Of a DNA stretch of 64,000 bases, positions 21,020-30,365 are shown piece by piece. Origin of the DNA: Aphanothece saxicola GSE-SYN-MK-01-06B (lineage in GTDB: Bacteria > Cyanobacteriota > Cyanobacteriia > PCC-6307 > Cyanobiaceae); NCBI GenBank assembly GCA_019359745.1, contig JAHHGT010000001.1, forward strand, positions 434,001 through 498,000, written 5' to 3'. Made by a program: the position numbers and the translations under genes. Positions within the stretch are counted from its first letter, which is position 1; each line of letters opens with the position of its first letter. A model generated the notes under the pieces. It was not told where the DNA came from, did not search any database, and worked only from the letters and a program-made list of their open reading frames with translations.

Positions 21020-22153
21020 GTGCTCCAGGTGCTCCAATTCAGCAAATACCAGGGTCTCGGGAATGACTTCTTGCTGCTGGACGGCCGCAGCTTAGGGGAT
21101 TCTGAGGACGCGTTCGGATTGACCCAAGAGCGGGTACGGCGGCTCTGCGACCGTCGTTTCGGGGTCGGTGGTGATGGGGTGATCCTGGCCCTGCCGCCGA
21201 GGGAGGGAGGCGAACTTCGGATGCGCATCTTCAATGCCGATGGCACCGAGCCCGAGATGTGCGGCAATGGCATCCGCTGTCTGGCCCGTTTCCTGGCTGA
21301 CAGCGACGGCGACATCGCCCCCCGTCAATGGGAGGTCGAGACCCTGGCCGGTCGCATCGTGCCGGCCCTGGCCGAGGACGGGCGCATCCGCGTCGACATG
21401 GGCGCCCCGTTCCTGACACCGGAGACCATTCCCACCGCCCTGGACGTCGGGGTGGAGGGGTTGCCGGTGGGTGTGCTTGAGGTGCTGGGCCAGCCCTTGG
21501 CCGTGGCGGCCGCCGGCATGGGCAATCCCCATGCCGTTGTTCCGGTCGATGACGTGGCGGCCATCGATCTGGACACCCTGGGGGCCGCCCTGGAGGTGCA
21601 CGAGGCCTTTCCGGCCCGTACGAATGTCCATTTCGTTGAAGTGATCGCCCCCGACCATCTGGTGATGCGGGTGTGGGAACGGGGCGCCGGGCCCACCCTG
21701 GCCTGTGGCACCGGCGCCTGCGCCACCCTGGTGGCCTGCCACCTGCTGGGTCTGGCCGACCGCCAGGCCCGGCTCGACCTGCCCGGGGGCCCCCTAGAGA
21801 TCGACTGGGACGAGGCCAGCGGCCACGTGTTCATGACCGGGCCGGCCGAGGCGGTGTTCGACGGGGTCGTGGCCCCCTCCCTGTTCGGGGACAGCGCCGA
21901 AGCCCCCGTTGCCTCGGAGGCGACCCCACCGGCCCTTAGCGAGAGCGCCCCGGTCCCCGCCGGAATCGATTGCGCGACGCTGTGCGTCAACGGCTGCGTC
22001 CGCCCCGAGGCCTGCGCCAGCGCCGACGCCCGCGCCCGCGTCACAGCCCTGCTGGAGGATCGCTCCCTGGATGACCTGGTGGCCCTGGCCGGCGAGTCGC
22101 TTGAATCGCGCACCCGGGGCCGCCTCTGCCGCGATGAACCCGCTACCCCCTGA
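21020..22153 (+). CDS. dapF: Diaminopimelate epimerase with Cys-rich C-terminal extension
   Basis: DapF converts LL- to meso-diaminopimelate for lysine and peptidoglycan synthesis. The two catalytic cysteines are present: C81 in EMCGNGIRC and C229 in LACGTGACATLV. The normal enzyme ends near residue 283, but this one runs to 377. The extra part has an Ala/Pro/Glu linker (about 290-314), then four cysteines spaced C-x3-C-x3-C-x5-C at 318, 322, 326 and 332, a short helical region, and C370. The extension overlaps the start of the cysteine desulfurase gene by 20 bases. The GTG at 21020 is the start; a GTG three codons later is possible. Confidence 0.92.
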   Translation: MLQVLQFSKYQGLGNDFLLLDGRSLGDSEDAFGLTQERVRRLCDRRFGVGGDGVILALPPREGGELRMRIFNADGTEPEMCGNGIRCLARFLADSDGDIAPRQWEVETLAGRIVPALAEDGRIRVDMGAPFLTPETIPTALDVGVEGLPVGVLEVLGQPLAVAAAGMGNPHAVVPVDDVAAIDLDTLGAALEVHEAFPARTNVHFVEVIAPDHLVMRVWERGAGPTLACGTGACATLVACHLLGLADRQARLDLPGGPLEIDWDEASGHVFMTGPAEAVFDGVVAPSLFGDSAEAPVASEATPPALSESAPVPAGIDCATLCVNGCVRPEACASADARARVTALLEDRSLDDLVALAGESLESRTRGRLCRDEPATP

Positions 22154-23318
22154 GATCTACCTCGATGCCTGCGCCACCAGCCCCCCGGCGCCGGAGGTGC
22201 TCGAGGCCATGGCCCAGGCCCATCGGCACGCCTGGGCGAACCCCTCCAGCCTGCATGGCTTCGGTCTGGCGGCGGCGGACCGGCTGGAGCGGGACCGCCT
22301 GGCCATCGCGCAACAGCTGGGCTGCGACCGGGACGAACTGGTGCTCCTGTCGGGAGGGAGCGAAGCCATCCACACGGCCCTGCTCGGCTGCGCCGGTTGT
22401 CTCGAGCCCGGGCGGGTGCTGCTTTCGGCGGTAGAGCATCCCGCCAGCTACGCCGCCGCCGCCGCCATGGAGAGCCGGGGCTGGCAGCGCCAGCTGCTGC
22501 CGGTGGATCGCCGCGGTGTGGTGAATCTGGAGGCGCTCCAGGTGCTGTTGCAGCCGCCGACCCGACTGGTGTCGATCCTCTGGGGCCAGAGCGAGGTGGG
22601 CACGCTCCAGCCGATCGCCAGCATCGGCCGGCTCTGTCGCCAGGCCGGCGTGCTGCTGCATGTGGACGCGGTGCAGGTGGTGGGCCACCAACCCCTTGAT
22701 TTCCGCCAGCTGCCCGTCGATCTGCTCAGCTGCGCGGCCCACAAGCTCCAGGGTCCCCGCGGTGTCGGGGCCCTGCTGGTGCGGCGCGGGCTGCGGCTGC
22801 AGCCCCTGATCGGCGGCGTCCAGGAGGCAGGCCGTCGCGGTGGCACCGAGTCCGTGGCCCTGGTGGCGGGATTCGCCGCGGCCCTGGCGCTGGCCAGGGG
22901 GCGGCTGGCAGCCCATGGCGGCGCTGACCCCATCGGCCCCCTGAGGGATCAGCTGCTGGAGACGCTGTTGTCGCTCGAAGGGGTGCGCCTCAGCGGGCCG
23001 GCACCCGCAGATTCCTGCGGCCGCCTGCCCCATCACATCAGCCTGCTGGTGGCGGGTCCGGACGGCCAATCGCTGCCCGGCCGCCGGCTGGTGCGCGAAC
23101 TGGCCCGGCGGGGTTACGCCGTCAGCAGCGGATCGGCCTGCACCAGTGGAGGAGGTCCTGGTGCTAGTGCCGTGCTGCTTGCCATGGGCTACTCCCCCGA
23201 GGAGGCCGCCAGCGGCCTGCGCATCAGCCTGGGACCCTGGCTCACCCCGGCGGATCTGGCCGGCCTGCCGACGGCCCTTGAGGAGGCACGCCGCAGCGTT
23301 GCCGCAGCGCCTGGGTAG
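22134..23318 (+). CDS. Cysteine desulfurase family protein (NifS/IscS-like)
   Basis: This is a PLP enzyme that takes sulfur from cysteine for Fe-S clusters or other thio-cofactors. Cofactor residues are visible: H102 in SAVEHPA, D178 in HVDAVQ and the Schiff-base lysine K204 in CAAHKLQGPRG. The catalytic cysteine loop is SSGSACTSGG, with C336. The ATG at 22134 lies inside the dapF 3' end in another frame, so the two genes are probably coupled. It could be IscS-like or a more specialised paralogue; sequence alone does not decide. Confidence 0.88.
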   Translation: MNPLPPEIYLDACATSPPAPEVLEAMAQAHRHAWANPSSLHGFGLAAADRLERDRLAIAQQLGCDRDELVLLSGGSEAIHTALLGCAGCLEPGRVLLSAVEHPASYAAAAAMESRGWQRQLLPVDRRGVVNLEALQVLLQPPTRLVSILWGQSEVGTLQPIASIGRLCRQAGVLLHVDAVQVVGHQPLDFRQLPVDLLSCAAHKLQGPRGVGALLVRRGLRLQPLIGGVQEAGRRGGTESVALVAGFAAALALARGRLAAHGGADPIGPLRDQLLETLLSLEGVRLSGPAPADSCGRLPHHISLLVAGPDGQSLPGRRLVRELARRGYAVSSGSACTSGGGPGASAVLLAMGYSPEEAASGLRISLGPWLTPADLAGLPTALEEARRSVAAAPG

Positions 23319-23344
23319 GGTCCGCCCAGCCCTGCCGTCCGTCG

Positions 23345-24034
23345 ATGCTGCCTGCCGATCTGCGCACCGCCGAAGCCGAAGCCCTCGAGGCCCTGCAGGC
23401 GGCCCTGGCGGCCGGAGCCAACGGTCGCTGGACCGTGGAGTTCCGCTTCGAAGGGTTGCGACTGATGCCAGTGGTGCTGCGGCTGCTGGAGGGGCTGCTG
23501 GCGGAGCGGTCCGAGTTGCGGCTGCTGTTCCCGGATGCCGGGGCCACGGCCCTGGCCCGCCGTGACGCTGCGGCCCTGGCTGATCGCATCGGCAGCTTCT
23601 CCGACCAGCGCCGGCTGCAGCAGGAGGCCCCGTCCGCGGGGGTGCTGCTGCTGGCGGGGGCCAGCCAGGCGGAGTACGATCTGGTGGAAGCGGTGTGCGG
23701 CGGCCACGCCGGCAGCGTGGTGCTGCTGAATCCCTCGCTGGAAGACGCCGCCATCGGCATCGGCAGTGTGGCGCGCCAGCGCCGCAAGGGCTTTCTGGCC
23801 GGCTGGCGCGCCGCCTATGCCCTGCTGCCCCAGGCCGACCGTGCCCTGCGCTGCGCCTACCCGGGCGAGTGGGAGCTCTACCGGCTCGACCCCGACGGCT
23901 ACCGGCTGGCAGGCCGCTTCGAGCAGAAACCGGATGCGGAGCAACAGGACCTGGCCCTGAGCGGCCGTCAGGAGGCCGGTCTGGGGAGCAACCTGCGGGC
24001 CCTTGGCCAGATGCTCGAAGACCTGCAGAACTGA
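23345..24034 (+). CDS. DUF1995 family protein
   Basis: This is a 229-residue soluble protein of the DUF1995 family, which in plants includes LPA3, a photosystem II accumulation factor. Family landmarks are the N-terminal ADLRTAEAEALEALQAALAAG helix and the C-terminal EWELYRLDPDGYRLAGRFEQKP strand-rich block. No catalytic motif is seen. It follows the desulfurase gene by 26 bases on the same strand and precedes a DUF4330 gene. The link to photosystem assembly is by family only. Confidence 0.75.
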   Translation: MLPADLRTAEAEALEALQAALAAGANGRWTVEFRFEGLRLMPVVLRLLEGLLAERSELRLLFPDAGATALARRDAAALADRIGSFSDQRRLQQEAPSAGVLLLAGASQAEYDLVEAVCGGHAGSVVLLNPSLEDAAIGIGSVARQRRKGFLAGWRAAYALLPQADRALRCAYPGEWELYRLDPDGYRLAGRFEQKPDAEQQDLALSGRQEAGLGSNLRALGQMLEDLQN

Positions 24035-24099
24035 CCGGTGGGCCCGGCTGGTGCTTCCCGGAAAGGCTGCGTACACTTCGCGCTGGCTTTCAGGTGCCC

Positions 24100-24624
24100 A
24101 TGCCCAGCGATTCGCCCCGGTCCCGCTCCTGGAGCCTTGTCGACCTCGGCGCTGCTGCCGCAGCGCTCCTGGCGATCGGGGGTGTGATCTGGAGCCCCCG
24201 CCTGAGCGGAGCGGTGGCCCAGGCCACCGGCGCCCTCGAGCCCGTCACCGTGATGGTGGATGTGCGTGGTGCCCCCGCGGCGGCCCCGCTGGAGCTGCTG
24301 CAGCAGGCCCGCGCCGAGGGCAAGGTGGCGATCGTGATCCGCAACCAGCCCCATGGCAGCGTGACGGTGAAGCAGATCCTGCCGTTCGACCGGATCATCT
24401 CCACCCTCACCCCCGACGGGAGAGTGGTGAGCGCTCCCGATCCAAACCAGAAGACCTTCAGCACCTTTGACGGGCGTTTCGTTCTCGAAGGCCAGGGGCG
24501 CCGCACCGCCGGGGGGGTTGTCTTCGGCAACCAGACGATCAAGATCGGTGCCCCGGTGGAACTGGAGGGAACCAACTACCGGTTCAACGGCACCGTCACC
24601 GGCCTGAAACTCGGAGCTTCCTGA
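24100..24624 (+). CDS. DUF4330 family membrane-anchored protein
   Basis: This is a 174-residue protein with one N-terminal membrane anchor (about residues 11-33) and a small beta-rich domain facing the periplasm or lumen. The family is found mainly in cyanobacteria and its function is unknown. Typical pieces are VTVMVDVRG, AIVIRNQPHGSVTVKQI and VVFGNQTIKIGAPVELEG. The ATG start directly precedes the basic cap of the anchor. The stop is one base before the dacB ATG, so the two genes are likely co-expressed. Confidence 0.72.
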   Translation: MPSDSPRSRSWSLVDLGAAAAALLAIGGVIWSPRLSGAVAQATGALEPVTVMVDVRGAPAAAPLELLQQARAEGKVAIVIRNQPHGSVTVKQILPFDRIISTLTPDGRVVSAPDPNQKTFSTFDGRFVLEGQGRRTAGGVVFGNQTIKIGAPVELEGTNYRFNGTVTGLKLGAS

Positions 24625-24625
24625 A

Positions 24626-25957
24626 ATGACCTCGCCCCTCTGCCTTCTCCCTGGGGTGCATCGCCGCCCCCGACGTCCCCTGAGGGCCGTGGCTTTGCTG
24701 CTGGTCGCCGGGAGCACAGGCCCTCTGGGCACGGCGGCCTGGGGCCAGGAGGTACCGGCGCTGCCCTCACCCCGGGCCCTGCGCCCCCTGCCGATGGCCG
24801 CCCTGCCCGCGGCTCCGCCACCGGTGGGCATGCCCCGCCTGGCCGGGGAGGTCAGCTGCCCGCTGCTGCAACGCCAGATCGCCCAGGCCCTGGGGGGTGA
24901 GCAGTCCCGCTGGAGCATCAGCGTCGCCGATGGCAGTGGCCGTCTTCTGGCCGATGTCAATGGTCGCCAGCCCAGGGTGCCGGCCTCGAACCAGAAATTG
25001 ATCAGCACCGCTTTCGCCCTCGACAGGCTCGGCCCCGACTACCGGCTCACCACCCAGCTGTGGCGGCTGCAGGACGGCACCCTGCGCATGGTCGGACAGG
25101 GCGATCCCGACCTGGCCCTGCCCCAGCTGCAGCGCTTTGCCCAGCTGGCCCTGGCGGGCGGAACCCCCGTGCGGCTCGAACTGGCGGAGGAAGCCCCCCA
25201 GAACTGGTGGCCGAGTGGCTGGCACATGGGTGATCGCGCCTACGCCTACGGCGCACCGATCACCCGGCTGGCCATCACCAGCAACGCCATCGACGATGCG
25301 GTGAGCAATCCCGCCTCCCGCCTGCAGACGCTTCTGCGCCGTTCCATGGCCCAGAACGGCAGTCCCCAGGTGCAGCTCGCCCTGGTGTCGGCGCGCCAGC
25401 CCCTCCCCATCGATGCCGTGCTGGTGCATGAGGAGCCCTCCACCTCGATGCATGGCCTGCTCAGCCTGGCCAACACGGAAAGCCACAATTTCACGGCCGA
25501 AGTGCTGCTGCGTCAGGCCGCCGGCACCTGGGACCTGCCCGAAGCCAGTCGGCGCACCTTCCTCTGGCTGAACGACCAGGGCTTGCCCATGGAAGGTGTC
25601 CGGATCGCCGACGGCAGCGGCCTCGACCGCGCCAACCGGCTCACCAGCCGTTTTCTGGTGGCCCTGCTGCTGCGCATGGACCACCATCCCTACTCGAGGG
25701 ATTTCCTCAGTTCCATGGCCATCGCCGGTCGGCGGGGCACCCTGCGCAACCTCTACAAGGGCACCAGCCTGGATGGTCAGTTCTTCGCCAAGACCGGCAC
25801 CCTGACGGGCGTGCGCTCGATCAGTGGCGTCCTCCAGACGACGGATGGCCCCCGTTACGTGAGTGCGGTGTCCGCCGGAGCGGGAGCGCCGAACACCACC
25901 ATCGGTCGCGTTCTGCGTCAGGTTCAGACGGTGGGGGCCTGCCAACCGGCGTTCTGA
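24626..25957 (+). CDS. dacB: D-alanyl-D-alanine carboxypeptidase/endopeptidase, PBP4 type
   Basis: This exported penicillin-binding protein trims D-Ala or cuts cross-links in peptidoglycan. The signal peptide is at about residues 18-41, followed by a Pro/Ala-rich spacer. The three active-site motifs of class C PBPs are intact: SNQK at 121-124, SHN at 286-288 and KTG at 389-391. The extra domain typical of PBP4 lies between the first two motifs but is short. The length of 443 residues fits the family. Confidence 0.9.
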   Translation: MTSPLCLLPGVHRRPRRPLRAVALLLVAGSTGPLGTAAWGQEVPALPSPRALRPLPMAALPAAPPPVGMPRLAGEVSCPLLQRQIAQALGGEQSRWSISVADGSGRLLADVNGRQPRVPASNQKLISTAFALDRLGPDYRLTTQLWRLQDGTLRMVGQGDPDLALPQLQRFAQLALAGGTPVRLELAEEAPQNWWPSGWHMGDRAYAYGAPITRLAITSNAIDDAVSNPASRLQTLLRRSMAQNGSPQVQLALVSARQPLPIDAVLVHEEPSTSMHGLLSLANTESHNFTAEVLLRQAAGTWDLPEASRRTFLWLNDQGLPMEGVRIADGSGLDRANRLTSRFLVALLLRMDHHPYSRDFLSSMAIAGRRGTLRNLYKGTSLDGQFFAKTGTLTGVRSISGVLQTTDGPRYVSAVSAGAGAPNTTIGRVLRQVQTVGACQPAF

Positions 25958-25984
25958 GCCCCCCCCCGTCACCAACGCCTGCGC

Positions 25985-26932
25985 TCAGCTGGCCAGGCCC
26001 CGGCTGGCGGCGCGCTTGAGGCGCCCGGCGGCGCGGCGGGCGCGGTCGACCGCAGCGTTCTCCAGGGGGATCGGAGCTTCGGGGGGGCGGCTGGCGATGG
26101 CCGTCTCCTGGCCCTGCAGCCGCACCAGTTCGCGCCGACCCCCCAGGACCACCTGGCTGAGTTCCTTGAGACGCACTTCCAGTTCCCCCAGCACCTGTTC
26201 GGCGTAGCGATTGGCGCCCTCCTGAATGGTGGCTGACTCCTGGCGGGTGCGGGCGATCAGGGCATCGCACTGCTGCTGGGTCTGCTGACGGAACTGCAGG
26301 GCGTCGGCGTGGAGGCGCTCGGCTTCCGCCTGGCTTTCCCGCTGGACGCGCAGCCCTTCCTGTCGGATGCCTTCGAGATCCTGCAGGGCCTGGGCCCGGC
26401 CACGTTCGTGTTGCTCCAGCAGCTGGCGGTTGCGTTCCGCCGCCTCCTGCTCCAGCTGCTGGCGGCGCTGCTGGGCTTCTTGCTCCAGCTGCTGGCGGCG
26501 GCCGGCGAACTGCTGCTCGAACTGGGCCATGCGGGCCTGGTGCTCCTGCTCGGTCTGGGCCACCTGCTGGCGGGCCTGCAGCACCATCTGCTCACACTGC
26601 TGGCGGGCCAGTTCCCGCTGTTCCGTCACCTGGCGCTCGGCCTCCTGGCGGATGGCGGCGGCATTGATGAGCTGCTCCCGCTCGCGCCGGGCCTGGGTGA
26701 CGATCTCCTCGGCCTGCACCCTGGCCTTCTCGATGAAGCCCTCCCGCTGGCGGATCAGGTCCTCGGCCTGGGAGATCTGCCCCGGCAGGGCCTCCCGCAG
26801 CGAATCCATCATCTCGATGGCGTCCTGCTCGTTGACCAGTCGTCCGCCGCTGAAGGGGATCCGGCTGCCTTCGAGGACGATGTCCTCCAGCTGGTCCAGC
26901 TGGTCGAGAACGGTGAAACGGACTTCAGCCAT
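25985..26932 (-). CDS. Gln/Glu-rich coiled-coil protein, possibly DivIVA-like
   Basis: I do not recognise a named protein. The first 60 residues look folded, with [20 protein letters not shown] and a short segment around the [12 protein letters not shown] helix. From about 60 to 270 there is an unbroken heptad-rich coiled coil full of Gln, Glu, Arg and Ala (for example [20 protein letters not shown]), and the tail is basic. The architecture, a small head plus long coiled coil, recalls DivIVA-like or scaffold proteins of cyanobacteria. The ATG at 26932 overlaps the coaD 3' end by eight bases. No membrane segment is seen. Confidence 0.75.
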   Translation of the reverse strand: MAEVRFTVLDQLDQLEDIVLEGSRIPFSGGRLVNEQDAIEMMDSLREALPGQISQAEDLIRQREGFIEKARVQAEEIVTQARREREQLINAAAIRQEAERQVTEQRELARQQCEQMVLQARQQVAQTEQEHQARMAQFEQQFAGRRQQLEQEAQQRRQQLEQEAAERNRQLLEQHERGRAQALQDLEGIRQEGLRVQRESQAEAERLHADALQFRQQTQQQCDALIARTRQESATIQEGANRYAEQVLGELEVRLKELSQVVLGGRRELVRLQGQETAIASRPPEAPIPLENAAVDRARRAAGRLKRAASRGLAS

Positions 26933-27428
26933 ATGGGGTCTCCGACGCTGCCTGTCGATTAAAGAGCCTCTCCAGGTCGATCGCCACTCCCGGCGGGACC
27001 ATGTGGCCGACATCCCCGCCGAAACGGGCCACCTCCTTCACCACCGAGCTGCTCAGAAAGCTGTGGTGCGCTGACGTGGCCATGAACAGGGTCTCGACCC
27101 GGGAGGCCAGGGTCCGGTTGGTGTGAGCGATCTGCAACTCGAATTCGAAGTCGCTCATGGCCCGCAGCCCCCGCAGGATCACCTGGGCGCCGCAGGTCTG
27201 GGCATAGCTGACGGTGAGGCCGTCGAAATGGCCCACCTCAATGCCGGCCATCCCTTCGGTGGCCGTGCGGATCTGCTCCAGCCGGCGCTCAAGGGGAAAA
27301 CTGGGCTGCTTGGACGGGTTCATCAGCACCGCCACCACGACACCGTCGAAGAGGTGCGCCGCCCGCTCGATCAGGTCGAGGTGGCCGAGGGTGAGGGGGT
27401 CGAAACTGCCGGGATAGAGGGCTCGCAT
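26925..27428 (-). CDS. coaD: Phosphopantetheine adenylyltransferase
   Basis: CoaD transfers AMP from ATP to 4'-phosphopantetheine, the penultimate step of coenzyme A synthesis. The nucleotidyltransferase motif [18 protein letters not shown] with its GH pair is at the N-terminus, [20 protein letters not shown] is the central family block, and SSSVVKEVA is the late ATP-binding motif. Its length of 167 residues is normal. It is transcribed together with the downstream coiled-coil gene and diverges from the flavin reductase gene. Confidence 0.95.
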   Translation of the reverse strand: MRALYPGSFDPLTLGHLDLIERAAHLFDGVVVAVLMNPSKQPSFPLERRLEQIRTATEGMAGIEVGHFDGLTVSYAQTCGAQVILRGLRAMSDFEFELQIAHTNRTLASRVETLFMATSAHHSFLSSSVVKEVARFGGDVGHMVPPGVAIDLERLFNRQAASETPYG

Positions 27429-27494
27429 GCGCCCAGCCTATGGAGACGGACCCGGCCAGGTTCCTAGAGTCGTCGTATCCCTGCCGCCCAAGCC

Positions 27495-27986
27495 ATGACC
27501 GACGTTGTTCTGGACGCGGCCGCCAAGAAGACCCTGCTGCGCAAGATTCCCCACGGCGTGTTCATCTGCGGCGTGGCCGAAGGCGACGAGGTGAACGGCT
27601 TCACCGCCAGCTGGGTCACCCAGGGCTCCTTCGAACCGCCCCTGGTGGTGATGGCGGTGCGCTCCGACTCCACCAGCAACGGCATGATCCAGCGCAGCGG
27701 ACGTTTCTGCCTCAACGTGCTGGCCGCTGATCAGAAGGACCTGGCCGCCGTGTTCTTCAAGCCCCAGAAGGGGGTGGGGGGGCGGTTCGATGCGGCTCCG
27801 TTCACCCTCGGCCCCCTGGGCCTGCCGGTGCTCGACGATGCGCTCGGCGCGGTGGAGTGCACCCTGGTGGGCCAGGTGGCCCACGGCGACCACACGGTGT
27901 TCGTGGGGGAAGTGAAGACGGCGACGCTGCACCGCGACGCCCCCGCCCTGGAACTGTCCGCCACGGGCTGGCAGTACGGCGGTTGA
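27495..27986 (+). CDS. Flavin reductase domain protein
   Basis: This is a 163-residue single-domain protein of the flavin reductase-like family that binds FMN or FAD in a split beta-barrel. Visible landmarks are IPHGVFICGV, NGFTASWVTQGSFEPPLVVMAV and RFCLNVLAADQKDLA. Cyanobacteria also carry this domain as the C-terminal part of diflavin flavoproteins, but here it stands alone. The start follows the expected short N-terminal helix. It lies ten bases before uvrC; whether it serves a monooxygenase partner is unknown. Confidence 0.82.
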   Translation: MTDVVLDAAAKKTLLRKIPHGVFICGVAEGDEVNGFTASWVTQGSFEPPLVVMAVRSDSTSNGMIQRSGRFCLNVLAADQKDLAAVFFKPQKGVGGRFDAAPFTLGPLGLPVLDDALGAVECTLVGQVAHGDHTVFVGEVKTATLHRDAPALELSATGWQYGG

Positions 27987-27995
27987 GGCCCCGCC

Positions 27996-30008
27996 ATGGC
28001 TGAGCCGGTGGCCACCCCGGTCGCCACTCCGGGCGGTGACGTCATCGGGCCGCTGCTGCTGCAACGTGAGCGGCTGTCGGCCCGGCTGCGGGAGCTGCCG
28101 GCGGAGCCGGGCTGTTACCTGATGCGGGATGCGAGCGATCGCATCCTGTACATCGGCAAGTCGAAGAGCCTGCGGGCGCGGGTGCGCAGCTACTTCCGCA
28201 GCTCCCACGACATCAGCCCCCGCATCGCCCTGATGGTGCGGCAGGTCTGTGAGATCGAGTTCATCGTCACCGACAGCGAGGCGGAGGCGCTGGCGCTGGA
28301 ATCGAACCTGATCAAGAACCACCAGCCCCATTTCAATGTCCTGCTGAAGGACGACAAGAAGTACCCCTACCTCTGCATCACCTGGAGCGAGGCCTACCCC
28401 CGCATCTTCATCACCCGGCGCCGCCGGCTGCGCAGTCCCCTGGACCGCTTCTACGGGCCCTACGTGGATGTGGGCCTGCTGCGTCGCACCCTGGCCGTGG
28501 TCAAGCGGGTGTTTCCGCTGCGCCAGCGACCCCAGCCCCTCTACCGCGACCGCACCTGCCTCAACTTCGACATCGGCCGCTGCCCCGGGGTCTGCCAGGA
28601 GAAGATCGGCTCCGACGACTACCACCGCATCCTGCGCAAGGTGGCGATGGTGTTCCAGGGCCGCAATGACGAACTGCTCGATCTGCTGCGGAAGCAGATG
28701 GAGCGCTACGCCGAGCGGCTCGATTTCGAGGCCGCCGCCCGGGTCCGCGACCAGCTGCAGGGCCTCGACCTGCTCACCGCCGACCAGAAGATGAGCCTGG
28801 GGGACAGCTCCGTCAGCCGGGATGTGATCGCCCTGGCGGCGGATGAGCGGGTGGCGGCGGTGCAGATCTTCCAGATGCGGGCGGGCAAGCTGGTGGGGCG
28901 ACTGGGGTACACCGCTGATGCGGCGATCGCCACACCGGCCGAGGTGCTGCAGCGGGTGGTCGAGGAGCACTACAGCCAGGTGGAGCCGGTGGAGATCCCG
29001 CCGGAGCTGCTGCTGCAGCACCCTCTGCCGGCCCAGGACCTGATCGGTGACTGGCTGGCGGAGCGGCGGGGGCGCAAGGTGCGGCTGGCCGTGCCCCAGC
29101 GGCGCCAGAAGGCCGACCTGATCGAGCTGGTGGAGCGCAATGCCGGCTTTGAACTGGCCCGGGCCCAGCGGGGGGCGGAGCAGCAGCTGCTGGCCACCGA
29201 GGACCTGGCCCAGCTGCTGGAGCTGCCGGTGCCGCCGCGGCGGATCGAGGGCTATGACATCAGCCACATCCAGGGCAGCGATGCGGTGGCCTCCCAGGTG
29301 GTGTTCATCGACGGTCTGCCGGCCAAGCAGCACTACCGCAAGTACCGGATCCAGAGCAGCAGCATCCGCGCCGGCCATTCCGACGACTTCATGGCCATGG
29401 CGGAGATCATGCGGCGGCGTTTCCGCCGCTGGTCCCAGGCCAAAGCGGAGGGGGCCGACCTGGCTGCCCTGCGCCGCGCCGGTGCCTCAGCCCTGCACAC
29501 CGACGGCCTCAGCGACTGGCCGGACGTGGTGATGATCGATGGTGGCAAGGGCCAGCTGTCGGCGGTGATGGAGGCCCTGCGGGAGCTGGATCTGCACGAG
29601 GACCTGACGGTCTGCTCCCTGGCCAAGCAGCGGGAGGAGGTGTTCCTGCCCGGCGCCAGCCAGCCCCTCGATACCGAGGCCGACCAGCTGGGGGTGGTGC
29701 TGCTGCGCCGGCTGCGGGACGAGGCCCATCGCTTCGCCGTCAGCTACCACCGCCAGCAGCGGGGCGAGCGGATGAAGCGCTCCCGCCTCAGCGACATCGC
29801 CGGGCTCGGACCCAAGCGGGTCAAGGATCTGCTGGCCCACTTCCGCTCCATCGACGCCATCCAGCTGGCCAGTCCCGAGCAGATCGCCGCGGTCCCCGGG
29901 ATCGGACCGGCGATGGCGCGGCAGGTGTGGGAGCACTTCCATCCCCCCCTTGATGGGCCCGATGTCGCTGACGAAGGCGACAACCCCCCCCTGGAGCTGG
30001 CCGGATGA
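27996..30008 (+). CDS. uvrC: UvrABC excinuclease subunit C
   Basis: UvrC makes both incisions in nucleotide excision repair. The N-terminal GIY-YIG nuclease begins at [20 protein letters not shown] (about 37-56). The UvrB-interacting UVR motif follows around 225-260, then the RNase H-like C-terminal nuclease with [10 protein letters not shown] and [11 protein letters not shown] tandem helix-hairpin-helix closes the domain ([13 protein letters not shown] and [16 protein letters not shown]). At 670 residues it is full length. The stop overlaps the following small gene by four bases. Confidence 0.95.
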   Translation: MAEPVATPVATPGGDVIGPLLLQRERLSARLRELPAEPGCYLMRDASDRILYIGKSKSLRARVRSYFRSSHDISPRIALMVRQVCEIEFIVTDSEAEALALESNLIKNHQPHFNVLLKDDKKYPYLCITWSEAYPRIFITRRRRLRSPLDRFYGPYVDVGLLRRTLAVVKRVFPLRQRPQPLYRDRTCLNFDIGRCPGVCQEKIGSDDYHRILRKVAMVFQGRNDELLDLLRKQMERYAERLDFEAAARVRDQLQGLDLLTADQKMSLGDSSVSRDVIALAADERVAAVQIFQMRAGKLVGRLGYTADAAIATPAEVLQRVVEEHYSQVEPVEIPPELLLQHPLPAQDLIGDWLAERRGRKVRLAVPQRRQKADLIELVERNAGFELARAQRGAEQQLLATEDLAQLLELPVPPRRIEGYDISHIQGSDAVASQVVFIDGLPAKQHYRKYRIQSSSIRAGHSDDFMAMAEIMRRRFRRWSQAKAEGADLAALRRAGASALHTDGLSDWPDVVMIDGGKGQLSAVMEALRELDLHEDLTVCSLAKQREEVFLPGASQPLDTEADQLGVVLLRRLRDEAHRFAVSYHRQQRGERMKRSRLSDIAGLGPKRVKDLLAHFRSIDAIQLASPEQIAAVPGIGPAMARQVWEHFHPPLDGPDVADEGDNPPLELAG

Positions 30009-30364
30009 AAGCCGCTGGAGCGTGGGGTGCCGCGGGGCTGCTCTCCTGGCGGCTGTGGGCCGGAGTTCTGGCCCTGTGGCTGTTGCTCCCCTCAGCGGGG
30101 GGGGCGGCGCTGGCCGCTCCGGGCCTCTGCGTCGGGCCGGTCTGCGGTGACGACATCAGCCGCAGTGCCAAGTACCACTGGCAGCTCAGGCTGCGGGTGA
30201 GCGATCAGGAGAACCACCGTGAGCGGATCCTGGTGGACTGCCGCAACGGGGGCATCAGTCCTCAGCTGGGGCCCGTGGATCGGGCCTATGCCGCCGCCGT
30301 GGCCCGTCGCTACTGCCGACTAACTTGGCGATCCGACGCGCCGCCTGGTGCCCCCAGGACCTGA
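30005..30364 (+). CDS. Small exported protein of unknown function
   Basis: This is a 119-residue protein, not recognised. A strong signal peptide (about residues 13-38, ending near LAAPG) is followed by a short mature domain with [27 protein letters not shown] and later Cys residues in DCRNGG and RRYCRLTW, so disulfides are possible. The start ATG overlaps the uvrC stop as ATGA, and hemJ follows after one base, so it sits in a tight cluster. The regular overlap spacing and signal peptide support a real gene. Confidence 0.7.
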   Translation: MKAAGAWGAAGLLSWRLWAGVLALWLLLPSAGGAALAAPGLCVGPVCGDDISRSAKYHWQLRLRVSDQENHRERILVDCRNGGISPQLGPVDRAYAAAVARRYCRLTWRSDAPPGAPRT

Positions 30365-30365
30365 C

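Noticed and set aside
27438-29378. Open frame of 646 codons opposite uvrC and the flavin reductase gene
   Set aside because: Both plus-strand genes have full family motifs; the opposite frame has none.
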